Shown one piece after another: positions 18,494 through 27,432 of a stretch of DNA of 34,019 nt (within the stretch, counting starts at the first letter, position 1; every line of letters begins with the position of its first letter). The translations under genes were made by a program, and so were the position numbers. The stretch lies in contig JAISXK010000046.1 of the NCBI GenBank assembly GCA_031270585.1, positions 1-34,019 on the forward strand, given 5' to 3'. The notes below the pieces were generated by a model that searched no databases, had not been told where the DNA came from, and saw only the letters and a program-made list of their open reading frames with translations. The DNA comes from Clostridiales bacterium (GTDB lineage Bacteria; Bacillota; Clostridia; Christensenellales; CAG-138).

Positions 18494-19944
18494 GCGCGGC
18501 TACCTATGATTACGCCATGCTGACGGATCTGTACCAGCTCACCATGATGAACGGGTACTTTGCCCAAGACATGCGGGATAACGAGGCGGTGTTCGATATG
18601 TTCTTCCGCCAGATGCCGGAAAACCGGGCGTACGCGGTGTTCGCGGGGCTTGAAAGCGTGGTGCGCTATATCGGCGCGCTGCACTTTGCGGATGAGGATA
18701 TAGCCTATTTGCGCGGTCTCGGGATTTTTGGCGAAGCTTTTTTAAAATATTTAAGGGATCTGCGCTTTACCGGGGATATTTACGCCGTGCCCGAAGGTAC
18801 GGTGGTGTTCCCGGGCGAGCCCATACTGCGCGTAAAGGCGCCCATCATGGAGGCGCAGTTGCTGGAAACCGCCATACTGAACCTCATCAACCACCAAACG
18901 CTGATTGCCACGAAGGCCAGCCGCGTGGTATACGCGGCCAATGGCCAAAGCGTTACCGAGTTTGGGCTGCGCCGCGCCCAGGGGCCGGACGCGGGCGTGT
19001 ATGGCGCGCGCGCGGCCGTGATTGGCGGTTGCGACGGCACAAGCAACGTGATGGCGGGCCGGATATACGGCATCCCCGTCAAGGGCACGCACGCCCATAG
19101 CTGGGTGATGAGCTTCCCGGATGAAATCAGCGCCTTTCGCGCTTACGCCAAAACCTACCCCGGTTCCTGCCTGCTGCTGGTGGATACGTTCGACACGCTG
19201 CGTTCCGGCGTGCCCAACGCCATCACGGTGTTTAACGAGCTGCGCGCGGCGGGGCATGAGCCCATAGGGATACGGCTGGATTCGGGCGACCTGGCCTATC
19301 TATCTAAAAAGGCCAGAGAGATGCTGGACAACGCGGGGTTTGAAAGCACCATCATATTCGCTTCCAGCGATTTGGACGAAACCGTCATACGCGATTTGAA
19401 ACTGCAAGGGGCGTGTATAGACGCATGGGGTGTTGGCACAAGACTCATCACATCCAGCGACTGCCCGGCGCTTGGCGGGGTATATAAGCTTTGCGCGGAG
19501 GTGATCAACGGCGTGATCGTGCCCAAACTGAAGCGCAGCGACAACCCCATCAAAATCACCGATCCCGGCTATAAAAAGGTATACCGGCTTTACAAAAAGA
19601 AAAACGGCAAGGCCATTGCGGATTTGATTACGCTCGAAGACGAGTCGATCGATACCACAAAGCCGCTGCGCATATTTGACCCTGTACAGACATGGAAATC
19701 CATGGTGGTGACGGACTTTACGGCGCGCGCGCTGTTGCAGCCCATATTCATCGGCGGCAGGCAGCAATACGCGTTGCCGCGCATAGCAAAGATACAGGCG
19801 TATGCCAAGGCCGAGCTTGCCACCATTTGGGATGAATACAAGCGTTTGTTGAACCCCCACACGTATAAAGTGGATTTATCCGACAAATTATATGATCTCA
19901 AGCAAAAGCTGCTGCGTGATCACCAAGGTGAACAAAACGGATGA
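18490..19944 (+). CDS. pncB: Nicotinate phosphoribosyltransferase
   Basis: [61 protein letters not shown] motifs; 4-bp overlap with lgt. Confidence 0.96.
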   Translation: MSAATYDYAMLTDLYQLTMMNGYFAQDMRDNEAVFDMFFRQMPENRAYAVFAGLESVVRYIGALHFADEDIAYLRGLGIFGEAFLKYLRDLRFTGDIYAVPEGTVVFPGEPILRVKAPIMEAQLLETAILNLINHQTLIATKASRVVYAANGQSVTEFGLRRAQGPDAGVYGARAAVIGGCDGTSNVMAGRIYGIPVKGTHAHSWVMSFPDEISAFRAYAKTYPGSCLLLVDTFDTLRSGVPNAITVFNELRAAGHEPIGIRLDSGDLAYLSKKAREMLDNAGFESTIIFASSDLDETVIRDLKLQGACIDAWGVGTRLITSSDCPALGGVYKLCAEVINGVIVPKLKRSDNPIKITDPGYKKVYRLYKKKNGKAIADLITLEDESIDTTKPLRIFDPVQTWKSMVVTDFTARALLQPIFIGGRQQYALPRIAKIQAYAKAELATIWDEYKRLLNPHTYKVDLSDKLYDLKQKLLRDHQGEQNG

Positions 19945-20456
19945 AACGGAACCATCTCGCGTTGGCGTTGTGTGCTGTATGTTTATTGACGAGTTGTGTG
20001 AGCCAGGCGCCGTCGCTTGTGGGCACGCCTACGCCGCGCATTACGCCCACGCCCGTGCCCACTCCCACGCCGGATTTGGTGGATCTGCCTGATGTGGATA
20101 CCGATACGGACGCGCTGGGAGTAAAGATTGATGGCGACGCGCATTTTTTGCAGTATTTGACGTTTCAATCCATACGGGTGTATGAGTATGGCGGCGATAC
20201 GTTTTTAGACGGCCTTTGCAACAACGCCTACCCCGAAACGCTGTATGGCGCGTTTGAGGTATGTTTTACCGACACGGACGGCGTGGAGTTAGCGCGCGCG
20301 CCAATCCATATCAGAGGGGAGGAAGGGGCGCTGCCATCAGGTGATACGGTGCTGTACGCCCAGATCGATGTGGATACCGATATACAGCTTGTGCCCTTTG
20401 AGATTATCGTGGTGCAACGCGTTTGGCCGCAGATGCGGATGATTGTCAGCGAATAG
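19941..20456 (+). CDS. Small lipoprotein, unknown function
   Basis: Lipobox LLTSC, followed by TPTPRITPTPVPTPTP linker; ATGA overlap with pncB. Confidence 0.8.
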   Translation: MKRNHLALALCAVCLLTSCVSQAPSLVGTPTPRITPTPVPTPTPDLVDLPDVDTDTDALGVKIDGDAHFLQYLTFQSIRVYEYGGDTFLDGLCNNAYPETLYGAFEVCFTDTDGVELARAPIHIRGEEGALPSGDTVLYAQIDVDTDIQLVPFEIIVVQRVWPQMRMIVSE

Positions 20457-20474
20457 ACGGGGGAGATAAAGAGC

Positions 20475-23400
20475 ATGCCCAAAAAAGACAGCGCGTTGCT
20501 CTATCAGGCGATTATCAACAGCCTTACAGACCGTGCCCAGCTCAAGCGCATGCGCTTATCGCAAAAGGCGCTCAAGGAGTTGCTGCATAAGCACGAATTT
20601 AAATCCCGGCTGGCCGCCATGCCGCTTTACGCGCGCTGTGATTGCAATGGCTTGCTGGCGCTGTGCCGCCCCGTTATGGAAGGGTTAAACGCCGAACCGC
20701 AGGAGGGATGGCTGCAGCATATCTATACGGTGCTCTACAACCAGCTGTTTGGCGGGCAAACCCCAACACAAACCGAGCGGGATATAACGCGCGGCGGCCA
20801 TTTTTATATTGCGGCGCTGCGCGTCTTTTTGCGGCATGATGGCGAATACCTTCCGTTTGACCCCAAATCGCAGTTTCGTTTTATGGCGCCGAAGGATTAC
20901 GGTTCCATAGGCGCGGCGGATGAATACGCCGTGCTGATGGGGCTTTTTGATACGCTCTACCTCTACGAAATGTTCTATCTGGGCCGGTTTGTAATGCCCT
21001 TTGATTTACTGGGGCATATCGCCGGCGTGCATCATATCGCCACGCATATGGGGCGCCAATTGGCGCGCGTGGGCGAGATGGTGGATCTGCCGCTTGTTTC
21101 GGCCGCCTGCGCCACGCATGATATCGGCAAATATGGCTGCAAGGGAAATGAAACGCGGCGCGTGCCGTATTTGCATTATTACTACACCGAGGAATGGCTT
21201 AAGCGTTATGGGCTTCTACAGATCGCGCATGTGGCGGCCAATCATTCCACCTGGGATTTGGAATTAGAGAACCTGCCGGTAGAGTCGCTGCTGCTGATCT
21301 ACGCCGATTTTCGCGTAAAGAGCAGGCGCGACGCCAACAACCGTGAAGAGGCCATATTCTATACCCTGCGGCAATCCTACGATGTGATATTATCGAAGCT
21401 CGACAATGTGGACGCGGCGAAAAAGCAGCGTTACGAGCGGGTGTACGCCAAGCTTTGCGACTTTGAACAGTATATGCTTTCGCTTGGCGTGAACGAAGAC
21501 CCGTATTCCGATAAGCCGCGCCCTGCGGAAAAGAAGAGCTCCGTGCTGCTGAGCGCGGAAGAATCCGTGCAGCGCCTGCGCTTCAAGGCCATTGCAAACA
21601 ACCTGCAGTTGATGCGGCGCATCAGTTCGGACGCTTCGTTCGCGGATCTGCTGGAGGATGCCAGAAGCGATAAAAACTGGACGAATTTGCGTACCTACAT
21701 CGATATATTCGAAGAGTACTTTACCTACATGACGCAAAAGCAAAAGCATATGACCATGCGCTTTCTCTATGAACTGTTTATGCACGCCCAGGGGGATATC
21801 CGCGCCCAGGCGGCGACGCTCTATGGCCGTATACTGTCAAGCTACGATGTGGTGTACCGCAAAGAGCTGCCGCCCAACATCAAGCGCGCCGAACCCGAAA
21901 GCACCGCCCTTTCGGTGTGGAAGGAATGCCTTGCCAAGGTGCTCTTGCCCGGCCATAAGCTCGCGGCGCAGCACCGCGCGTGGATCAACTACACGCTCAA
22001 AACCCTGCTGCCCTCGCTGCTGAATAGCGCCGGCCCGCAAAAGGGCAAATTGTTTTTGCAGGAATATTTAAACTGCTTTGAGGACGCGCGCTTTCAGGAC
22101 GACGCCATACTCTTCGTGCTGCTGGATTGTTTTATAAGAATACCGCCGCATATGCTGGCCGGGGTATGGATAGACGCGCCCATCAATAAGGCTTGCGCGC
22201 TCGCGGGGCTAAGCGAGCGGAGCATGCAGGCCGTGGCCATGCGCTTTTGCCTGTATGTGCTGGCTAAAGTGAAGAGCAAGACGGATTACGCGGATATGAT
22301 CAAAGCCGTGCTGCTGGCGCTGCCCGCCAAAAAGGATATCGCGGTGGTTTACCTTGAGCGGCAGACCTGCGCGCTTTTGGGCGATATGCAGGGGCGGCTT
22401 GCCGCCTGCGACGATGTCGTAAAAAACGTTAATACTGCGGATCTCTTTTTGGAAAACCTGAAGACCGCCACCACCTGGGTGACAAAAGAGGTCAACATAC
22501 AGCTTCTATCCTACAGGGTGCAGCACGACAGCACCGTGAACTGCTTTCAGGTGGCGACGCATTTCGCGAACCTCATACGCGTGAGCGAGCGGCTGGCCGT
22601 GCGGCACGCGGCGGGCGAGGCGCTCGTAAACGTGGCGCCGTTGTTAACGCTTGACCAGCGCAACGAAATCGCCGTGGAGCTTGTGCGCGGCCTTGAAAAC
22701 GCAAGCTATGATTTTTCCAAATACATACCGCAATATTTGGGGCGGTTTTTGTTATACCTGCACCCCAAAGAGCTTGATGAGGTGCTGCGCGAGTTTCAAA
22801 GCTATTTGAAATCGTCCAACGCGTTTGCCGCTTGTATTACGCTGCCGGTGGTGGGCGTAATGATGCGCCATTATGACGCGCGCTACCGCAAGCTCTTCAA
22901 AGAACCCAGGGCGGCGTTTGAAGAGCGAAAATACCGCATGCTCAGCATGCTGATGGGCGGGCTCGCGCATTATAGCGAGATTGTCGGCCGCGACGCGTTT
23001 TTGGTTATCGGCAAGCAACTGTTTGGGGGGGCGCTATCCATCGCGAGCAAAAACGAGCTTTTTGGGCTGATGCATAAAAAGCTTCTGATGTTGCTGGAAG
23101 AACAGGATAAAGGCACGCTGATATTCTTTAATAACGCCGCCTCGTTAAACCATATTTACAGGTTCATCATCGAGTCGCGCATCGAATACGCAGGCCTGGC
23201 GGCAAGCGAGCCCGGCAAGGTGGCGTTTTTTCCGGGCACATTTGATCCGTTTTCCACCAGTCACAAGGGCATTGTGCGTCAGATGCTGGATATGGGGTAT
23301 GAGGTATACCTGGCGCTGGATGAGTTCAGCTGGTCAAAGCGCACGCAGCCGCATATGGTGCGCAGGCGCATCGTCAATATGTCCGTCGCGGATATGTTTA

Positions 23401-25361
23401 ACGTATACCTCTTTCCGGATGATATCCCCATCAACATCGCGAACCACGCCGATTTAAGGCGTCTGCGCGGCCTTTTTACGGGCAGGGATTTATACTTTGC
23501 CGCCGGCAGCGATGTGATTATAAATGCTTCCGCCTATAAGGCGCCGCCGGGGGAAACCACCATACACACCTTTAACCATATTGTGTTTTTGCGGAACATG
23601 GATGGTGAGTTTGCCGGACGGGATGAAGACGTGATACGAAACCGCGTAAAGGGCAAGATACAGGAGCTTGTGCTGCCAAGCGAGCTGGAGGATGTCAGTT
23701 CCAGCCGCATCCGCGATAATATAGACCATAACCGCGATATTTCCATGCTGGTGGATCCCGTGGCGCAGGGCTACATATACGACAACAGCTTTTATCTGCG
23801 CGAGCCGCAATATAAAGACCTTGTGCTGCCCGAAACCATGTTTTTTGAGCGGCACGACGGCATGGAAAGAGCCGCGCGCCGCAAGTATATCGATATGGCG
23901 CTCGAGCAAAACGCCCTGTCCGACAGGCCGGCCGATCCCGCGTGGGTGGCGTCGTCCGTCAAACGGCAGTTGAATAAGCCCAAATCGCGGCTATTGATGA
24001 TGCTAAAAGGTGAAGATGAGAGCGTGGTGCAGGGCATAGCGTGCTATTACGCCACGTCCGCAGAGTTTTTGTATGATGAGTTTCGAAGCGTAGCGTTGGC
24101 GGAATTTGCGCGCAGGCATACATCCGGCCGCATTGCCGTGCTGGCGGGTATCTATGTAAAAGGGGATTGCGATAAATACGAAATCACCCGCCTGCTCATC
24201 ACCGAGGCGCTGGCCGACTGTTTAAAAGAGGATTATACCTACGCGCTGTATATCGTTGCGGACAGCATACAAAACAGCGCCGCTTGCGAGGCGCTGGAGC
24301 GCCAGGGCTTTACGCCTATGCCGAGCACAGTGGACGACGCGCCTGTTTACGCCGTGGATATGCGTTCCCCGATAGCACTGATTGAAGACGTTATGAACAG
24401 AATCAAGCCCCCGCTTTCCAACGATGCCGAGGTGCAAAGGGTTTTGCGCCAAACGCATAAGGATTTTGCTGCGGCGATGTCCAGGCTTTATCCTGGAAGA
24501 TTGGTGCTTTCCTTCCACGCGGGGCTACTGAGCCACGCGCTGATCAATATTGTTATGAAGCTCAACGGTGTGGAAAATTTGCCGCCCAAGGCGAGGCAAT
24601 ATGGCCCGTGTATGTGCGTGCCCTACGGCAAGCCGCTGCACGGGGTGATGGTGCCAAACACCGTTACAAAAGCGCTGCATGTGGATAAAACCTATATGCC
24701 CGATATGAAGAGCTTTCGCATCACAAAATACCCCGGCTATTCCTCGTTGCGCGATCAGGTGCGCACCATCAAATCCTTTAACAGACCGGTACTGCTCGTG
24801 GACGACCTTTTGCACAAGGGCTACCGGCTGGAGGAGCTTGACCCCCTCTTTAAAGAGGCGGGCGTAGAGGTGCATTCCATCGTGGCGGGCATACTGTCGG
24901 GACGCGGCAAGGATTTGATGAGCGTGCAGGGCAGGTGGGTGGAAAGCGTGTATTATATACCCAATTTGCGCTATTGGTTTGTGGATAGCATGCTCTATCC
25001 CTTTCTGGGGGGCGACAGCGTGTTCCGCGACAATTACCATACGCTTAGCCTGCGGCCATCCGTCAACCAGATATACCCGTACACCTCGCCCGCGTTTATC
25101 AGCGATGTGCCGCAAAGCACGCTCTTTGATCTGTCGCTCACCTGTTTGAATAACGCAAAGCACATTCTATATGTACTGGAACAGAGGCACCAAGCCATGT
25201 TTGGCTTTAATTTGACGCTCAACAGGCTGAGCGAGGCCATGATGACGGCACGCGTGCCCGATAAGGGCGGATGCATGCACTATGATAAAAACCTGTCTCC
25301 CTCGGTATATGTGGATAACGATATCGAGATGTTGCTGCGCTTGGAGCATTTGCTGAAGTAG
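20475..25361 (+). CDS. 1628-aa multidomain protein: HD domain, helical region, NadD-like nucleotidyltransferase, GNAT-like and PRTase-like domains
   Basis: HD (GHIAGVHHIA...ATHDIGKYG), nucleotidyltransferase (VAFFPGTFDPFSTSHKG ... VSSSRIRDNI), GNAT-like (IAVLAGIYVKGDCDKYEITRLLITEAL...ALERQGF), PRTase-like (RPVLLVDDLLHKGYR). Confidence 0.8.
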   Translation: MPKKDSALLYQAIINSLTDRAQLKRMRLSQKALKELLHKHEFKSRLAAMPLYARCDCNGLLALCRPVMEGLNAEPQEGWLQHIYTVLYNQLFGGQTPTQTERDITRGGHFYIAALRVFLRHDGEYLPFDPKSQFRFMAPKDYGSIGAADEYAVLMGLFDTLYLYEMFYLGRFVMPFDLLGHIAGVHHIATHMGRQLARVGEMVDLPLVSAACATHDIGKYGCKGNETRRVPYLHYYYTEEWLKRYGLLQIAHVAANHSTWDLELENLPVESLLLIYADFRVKSRRDANNREEAIFYTLRQSYDVILSKLDNVDAAKKQRYERVYAKLCDFEQYMLSLGVNEDPYSDKPRPAEKKSSVLLSAEESVQRLRFKAIANNLQLMRRISSDASFADLLEDARSDKNWTNLRTYIDIFEEYFTYMTQKQKHMTMRFLYELFMHAQGDIRAQAATLYGRILSSYDVVYRKELPPNIKRAEPESTALSVWKECLAKVLLPGHKLAAQHRAWINYTLKTLLPSLLNSAGPQKGKLFLQEYLNCFEDARFQDDAILFVLLDCFIRIPPHMLAGVWIDAPINKACALAGLSERSMQAVAMRFCLYVLAKVKSKTDYADMIKAVLLALPAKKDIAVVYLERQTCALLGDMQGRLAACDDVVKNVNTADLFLENLKTATTWVTKEVNIQLLSYRVQHDSTVNCFQVATHFANLIRVSERLAVRHAAGEALVNVAPLLTLDQRNEIAVELVRGLENASYDFSKYIPQYLGRFLLYLHPKELDEVLREFQSYLKSSNAFAACITLPVVGVMMRHYDARYRKLFKEPRAAFEERKYRMLSMLMGGLAHYSEIVGRDAFLVIGKQLFGGALSIASKNELFGLMHKKLLMLLEEQDKGTLIFFNNAASLNHIYRFIIESRIEYAGLAASEPGKVAFFPGTFDPFSTSHKGIVRQMLDMGYEVYLALDEFSWSKRTQPHMVRRRIVNMSVADMFNVYLFPDDIPINIANHADLRRLRGLFTGRDLYFAAGSDVIINASAYKAPPGETTIHTFNHIVFLRNMDGEFAGRDEDVIRNRVKGKIQELVLPSELEDVSSSRIRDNIDHNRDISMLVDPVAQGYIYDNSFYLREPQYKDLVLPETMFFERHDGMERAARRKYIDMALEQNALSDRPADPAWVASSVKRQLNKPKSRLLMMLKGEDESVVQGIACYYATSAEFLYDEFRSVALAEFARRHTSGRIAVLAGIYVKGDCDKYEITRLLITEALADCLKEDYTYALYIVADSIQNSAACEALERQGFTPMPSTVDDAPVYAVDMRSPIALIEDVMNRIKPPLSNDAEVQRVLRQTHKDFAAAMSRLYPGRLVLSFHAGLLSHALINIVMKLNGVENLPPKARQYGPCMCVPYGKPLHGVMVPNTVTKALHVDKTYMPDMKSFRITKYPGYSSLRDQVRTIKSFNRPVLLVDDLLHKGYRLEELDPLFKEAGVEVHSIVAGILSGRGKDLMSVQGRWVESVYYIPNLRYWFVDSMLYPFLGGDSVFRDNYHTLSLRPSVNQIYPYTSPAFISDVPQSTLFDLSLTCLNNAKHILYVLEQRHQAMFGFNLTLNRLSEAMMTARVPDKGGCMHYDKNLSPSVYVDNDIEMLLRLEHLLK

Positions 25362-25390
25362 CGACGAAACAACTTAAAGGGGAGAATACC

Positions 25391-26320
25391 ATGCCCCCCA
25401 CATTGCAAAAAAAAGAAGGATACCGCATCCACATCGCGGCGCTGGGCGATGTGGGCGCCACATTGCTGCTGGGACTTAAATTGCTGGGCGGCCCGCTCGT
25501 CGCGGGCATCGGTATATTTGATGTAAGAAAAGAATACATGCTGCGCTATGAGCGGGAGATGAACCAGATCGCCTTGCCGCCGCAGGTATACAGACTGGAT
25601 GAGGGCGCGCTGTTCGATTGCGACGCGTTTGTTTTTTGCGCCTCGGCCCATGTGCCGGGGGTTGGGACGGATATAGAGGACGTGCGCATGGCCCAGTTGG
25701 AGGGCAACGCCAACATATTGGCGCCCTATGCGGATAGTGCGGCAAAAAGCGCTTTTGGCGGGCTTTTCACGGTGGTTTCCGACCCGGTGGATCTGTTGTG
25801 CCAGTGTGCCCGCCACGCGGCCGAAAAGGCCGCGCGGGCCTGTGGCGGGCGAGGGCTGGCGCCCGCGCAAATCAGGGGATATGGCCTTGGGGTGATGCAC
25901 GCGCGGGCGCTGTATTATGCCACGCGCGACAGCCGCTTCCATATGTACGCGGATGAAGGGCGCGCGTTTGGCCCGCATGGCAGGGGGCTTATTATCGCGA
26001 ACAGCATAACGGCGTATGACGACGCGCTTTCGCGGGAGCTGACGCAGTTAACGCTGCAGGCAAACCTGGATATGCGCGCGCTTGGCTTTAAGCCATATAT
26101 CGCGCCGGCAATTTCATCCGCTGCCATACCCTTGCTGCAAACGCTCGCGGGGGAATGGCACTACAGCGCCATATACCGGGACGGCATATATTTTGGCTGC
26201 AAAAACAGGCTTGCCGCCGGCGACGTTGAAGTGGAAACGTTAACGCTGCCGGATCCTTTGCAGCGCCGCATCGACGAAACCAGGCGGCAATTGCAAAAGG
26301 AGGACGCGCGATGGATATAA
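25391..26320 (+). CDS. Lactate/malate dehydrogenase-like NAD-binding protein (divergent)
   Basis: IAALGDVGATLLLGLKLL...GIFDVRKE Rossmann start, DPVDLL, GPHGRG and DSRFHMYADEG region like LDH/MDH GEHG. Confidence 0.6.
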   Translation: MPPTLQKKEGYRIHIAALGDVGATLLLGLKLLGGPLVAGIGIFDVRKEYMLRYEREMNQIALPPQVYRLDEGALFDCDAFVFCASAHVPGVGTDIEDVRMAQLEGNANILAPYADSAAKSAFGGLFTVVSDPVDLLCQCARHAAEKAARACGGRGLAPAQIRGYGLGVMHARALYYATRDSRFHMYADEGRAFGPHGRGLIIANSITAYDDALSRELTQLTLQANLDMRALGFKPYIAPAISSAAIPLLQTLAGEWHYSAIYRDGIYFGCKNRLAAGDVEVETLTLPDPLQRRIDETRRQLQKEDARWI

Positions 26321-27372
26321 CCGCTCCCGCCGCCTCCGCGCTGCAGTTGATCGTGCCCGGGCAGGCTTCCGCGCGGCTTGAGGATACGCTGCGCTATGCT
26401 CTGGATGGCCTGACATATATACGGGCGGCGCATATAAAAGAGCTGCGGCCGGGACCGGTGCTGTTTGCGGCGCCCATAGGCGGATCGGGCGTCAATTTTG
26501 AGTTGTACCGCTTGATTGAAGAGATGTACCGCGCGCCGCTTTCGCTGGCAGGCTGTGTGGGCGGCGTGATTGTGGATGGGGATGGGGAGCTGTTTACAAA
26601 ATCGGTTTCCCGGCTGCTGCTGTTTAGCGCCAACCAGCAGGGCTGTGTGTTTCCCGGACAGCCGCTGGTGGAGGCTACGGGCTCGCTCTGTAATTTTACC
26701 ACACGGGCGGCGGTTGGGCATTCTGATAAATTGGCGGCATACCATTTAGCGGCCAGGCAACTGGTGGGGCGGGTGCTCGCGTTTCAAAGGCCGCAAAAAA
26801 AAGCGCCTAAATTGCTTGTGGTGCATACCGGCAACAGGCAAACATCCAACACCATGACGCTTTGGGGCATGGTGAAGGCGCATTTGCCCTCCGGCATGCG
26901 GATTAAAGAGATCGCGCTTAGAAACGGCGCCGTTGCGGATTGCCAGGGCTGCGGCTTTACGGCTTGCAGGCACATGGGCGAAGAGGGTAATTGCTTTTAT
27001 GGCGGCGTCATGGTGGATGAGGTGTACCCCGCCCTGATGGACGCGGACGCGTTGATGTTGCTTTGCCCCAATTATAACGATGCCGTGGATGCGAACATGA
27101 CGGCGTTTATCAACCGGTTGACGGCCATATACAGAACAACCCGCTTTTATGGAAGGGCGCTGTTTGGCATTGTTGTGTCGGGCTATAGCGGGGGGGATAT
27201 CGTGGCCAAGCAGTTGATTTCGGCCTTGAATATGAATAAATCCTTCCATCTGCCGGATCGTTTTTGCATGCTGGAAACCGCAAACGACCCCGGCAGCATC
27301 AGGCATGTGCCGGGAATAGAAACGCGCGCCGCCGATTACGCCCAAAGGCTGGCTGCACACCTGCTTGAATGA
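26311..27372 (+). CDS. NADPH-dependent FMN reductase/flavodoxin-fold protein with Cys cluster
   Basis: LLVVHTGNRQTSNTMTLWGMV, DCQGCGFTACRHMGEEGNCF, PNYNDAVDANMTAFINRL; 10-bp overlap with preceding gene. Confidence 0.7.
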   Translation: MDITAPAASALQLIVPGQASARLEDTLRYALDGLTYIRAAHIKELRPGPVLFAAPIGGSGVNFELYRLIEEMYRAPLSLAGCVGGVIVDGDGELFTKSVSRLLLFSANQQGCVFPGQPLVEATGSLCNFTTRAAVGHSDKLAAYHLAARQLVGRVLAFQRPQKKAPKLLVVHTGNRQTSNTMTLWGMVKAHLPSGMRIKEIALRNGAVADCQGCGFTACRHMGEEGNCFYGGVMVDEVYPALMDADALMLLCPNYNDAVDANMTAFINRLTAIYRTTRFYGRALFGIVVSGYSGGDIVAKQLISALNMNKSFHLPDRFCMLETANDPGSIRHVPGIETRAADYAQRLAAHLLE

Positions 27373-27432
27373 GAGAAAACCCGTCCAGGCTTTCCATCCG
27401 TTAGTTTACGGCGCGCAATCATGGGCCGGAGG

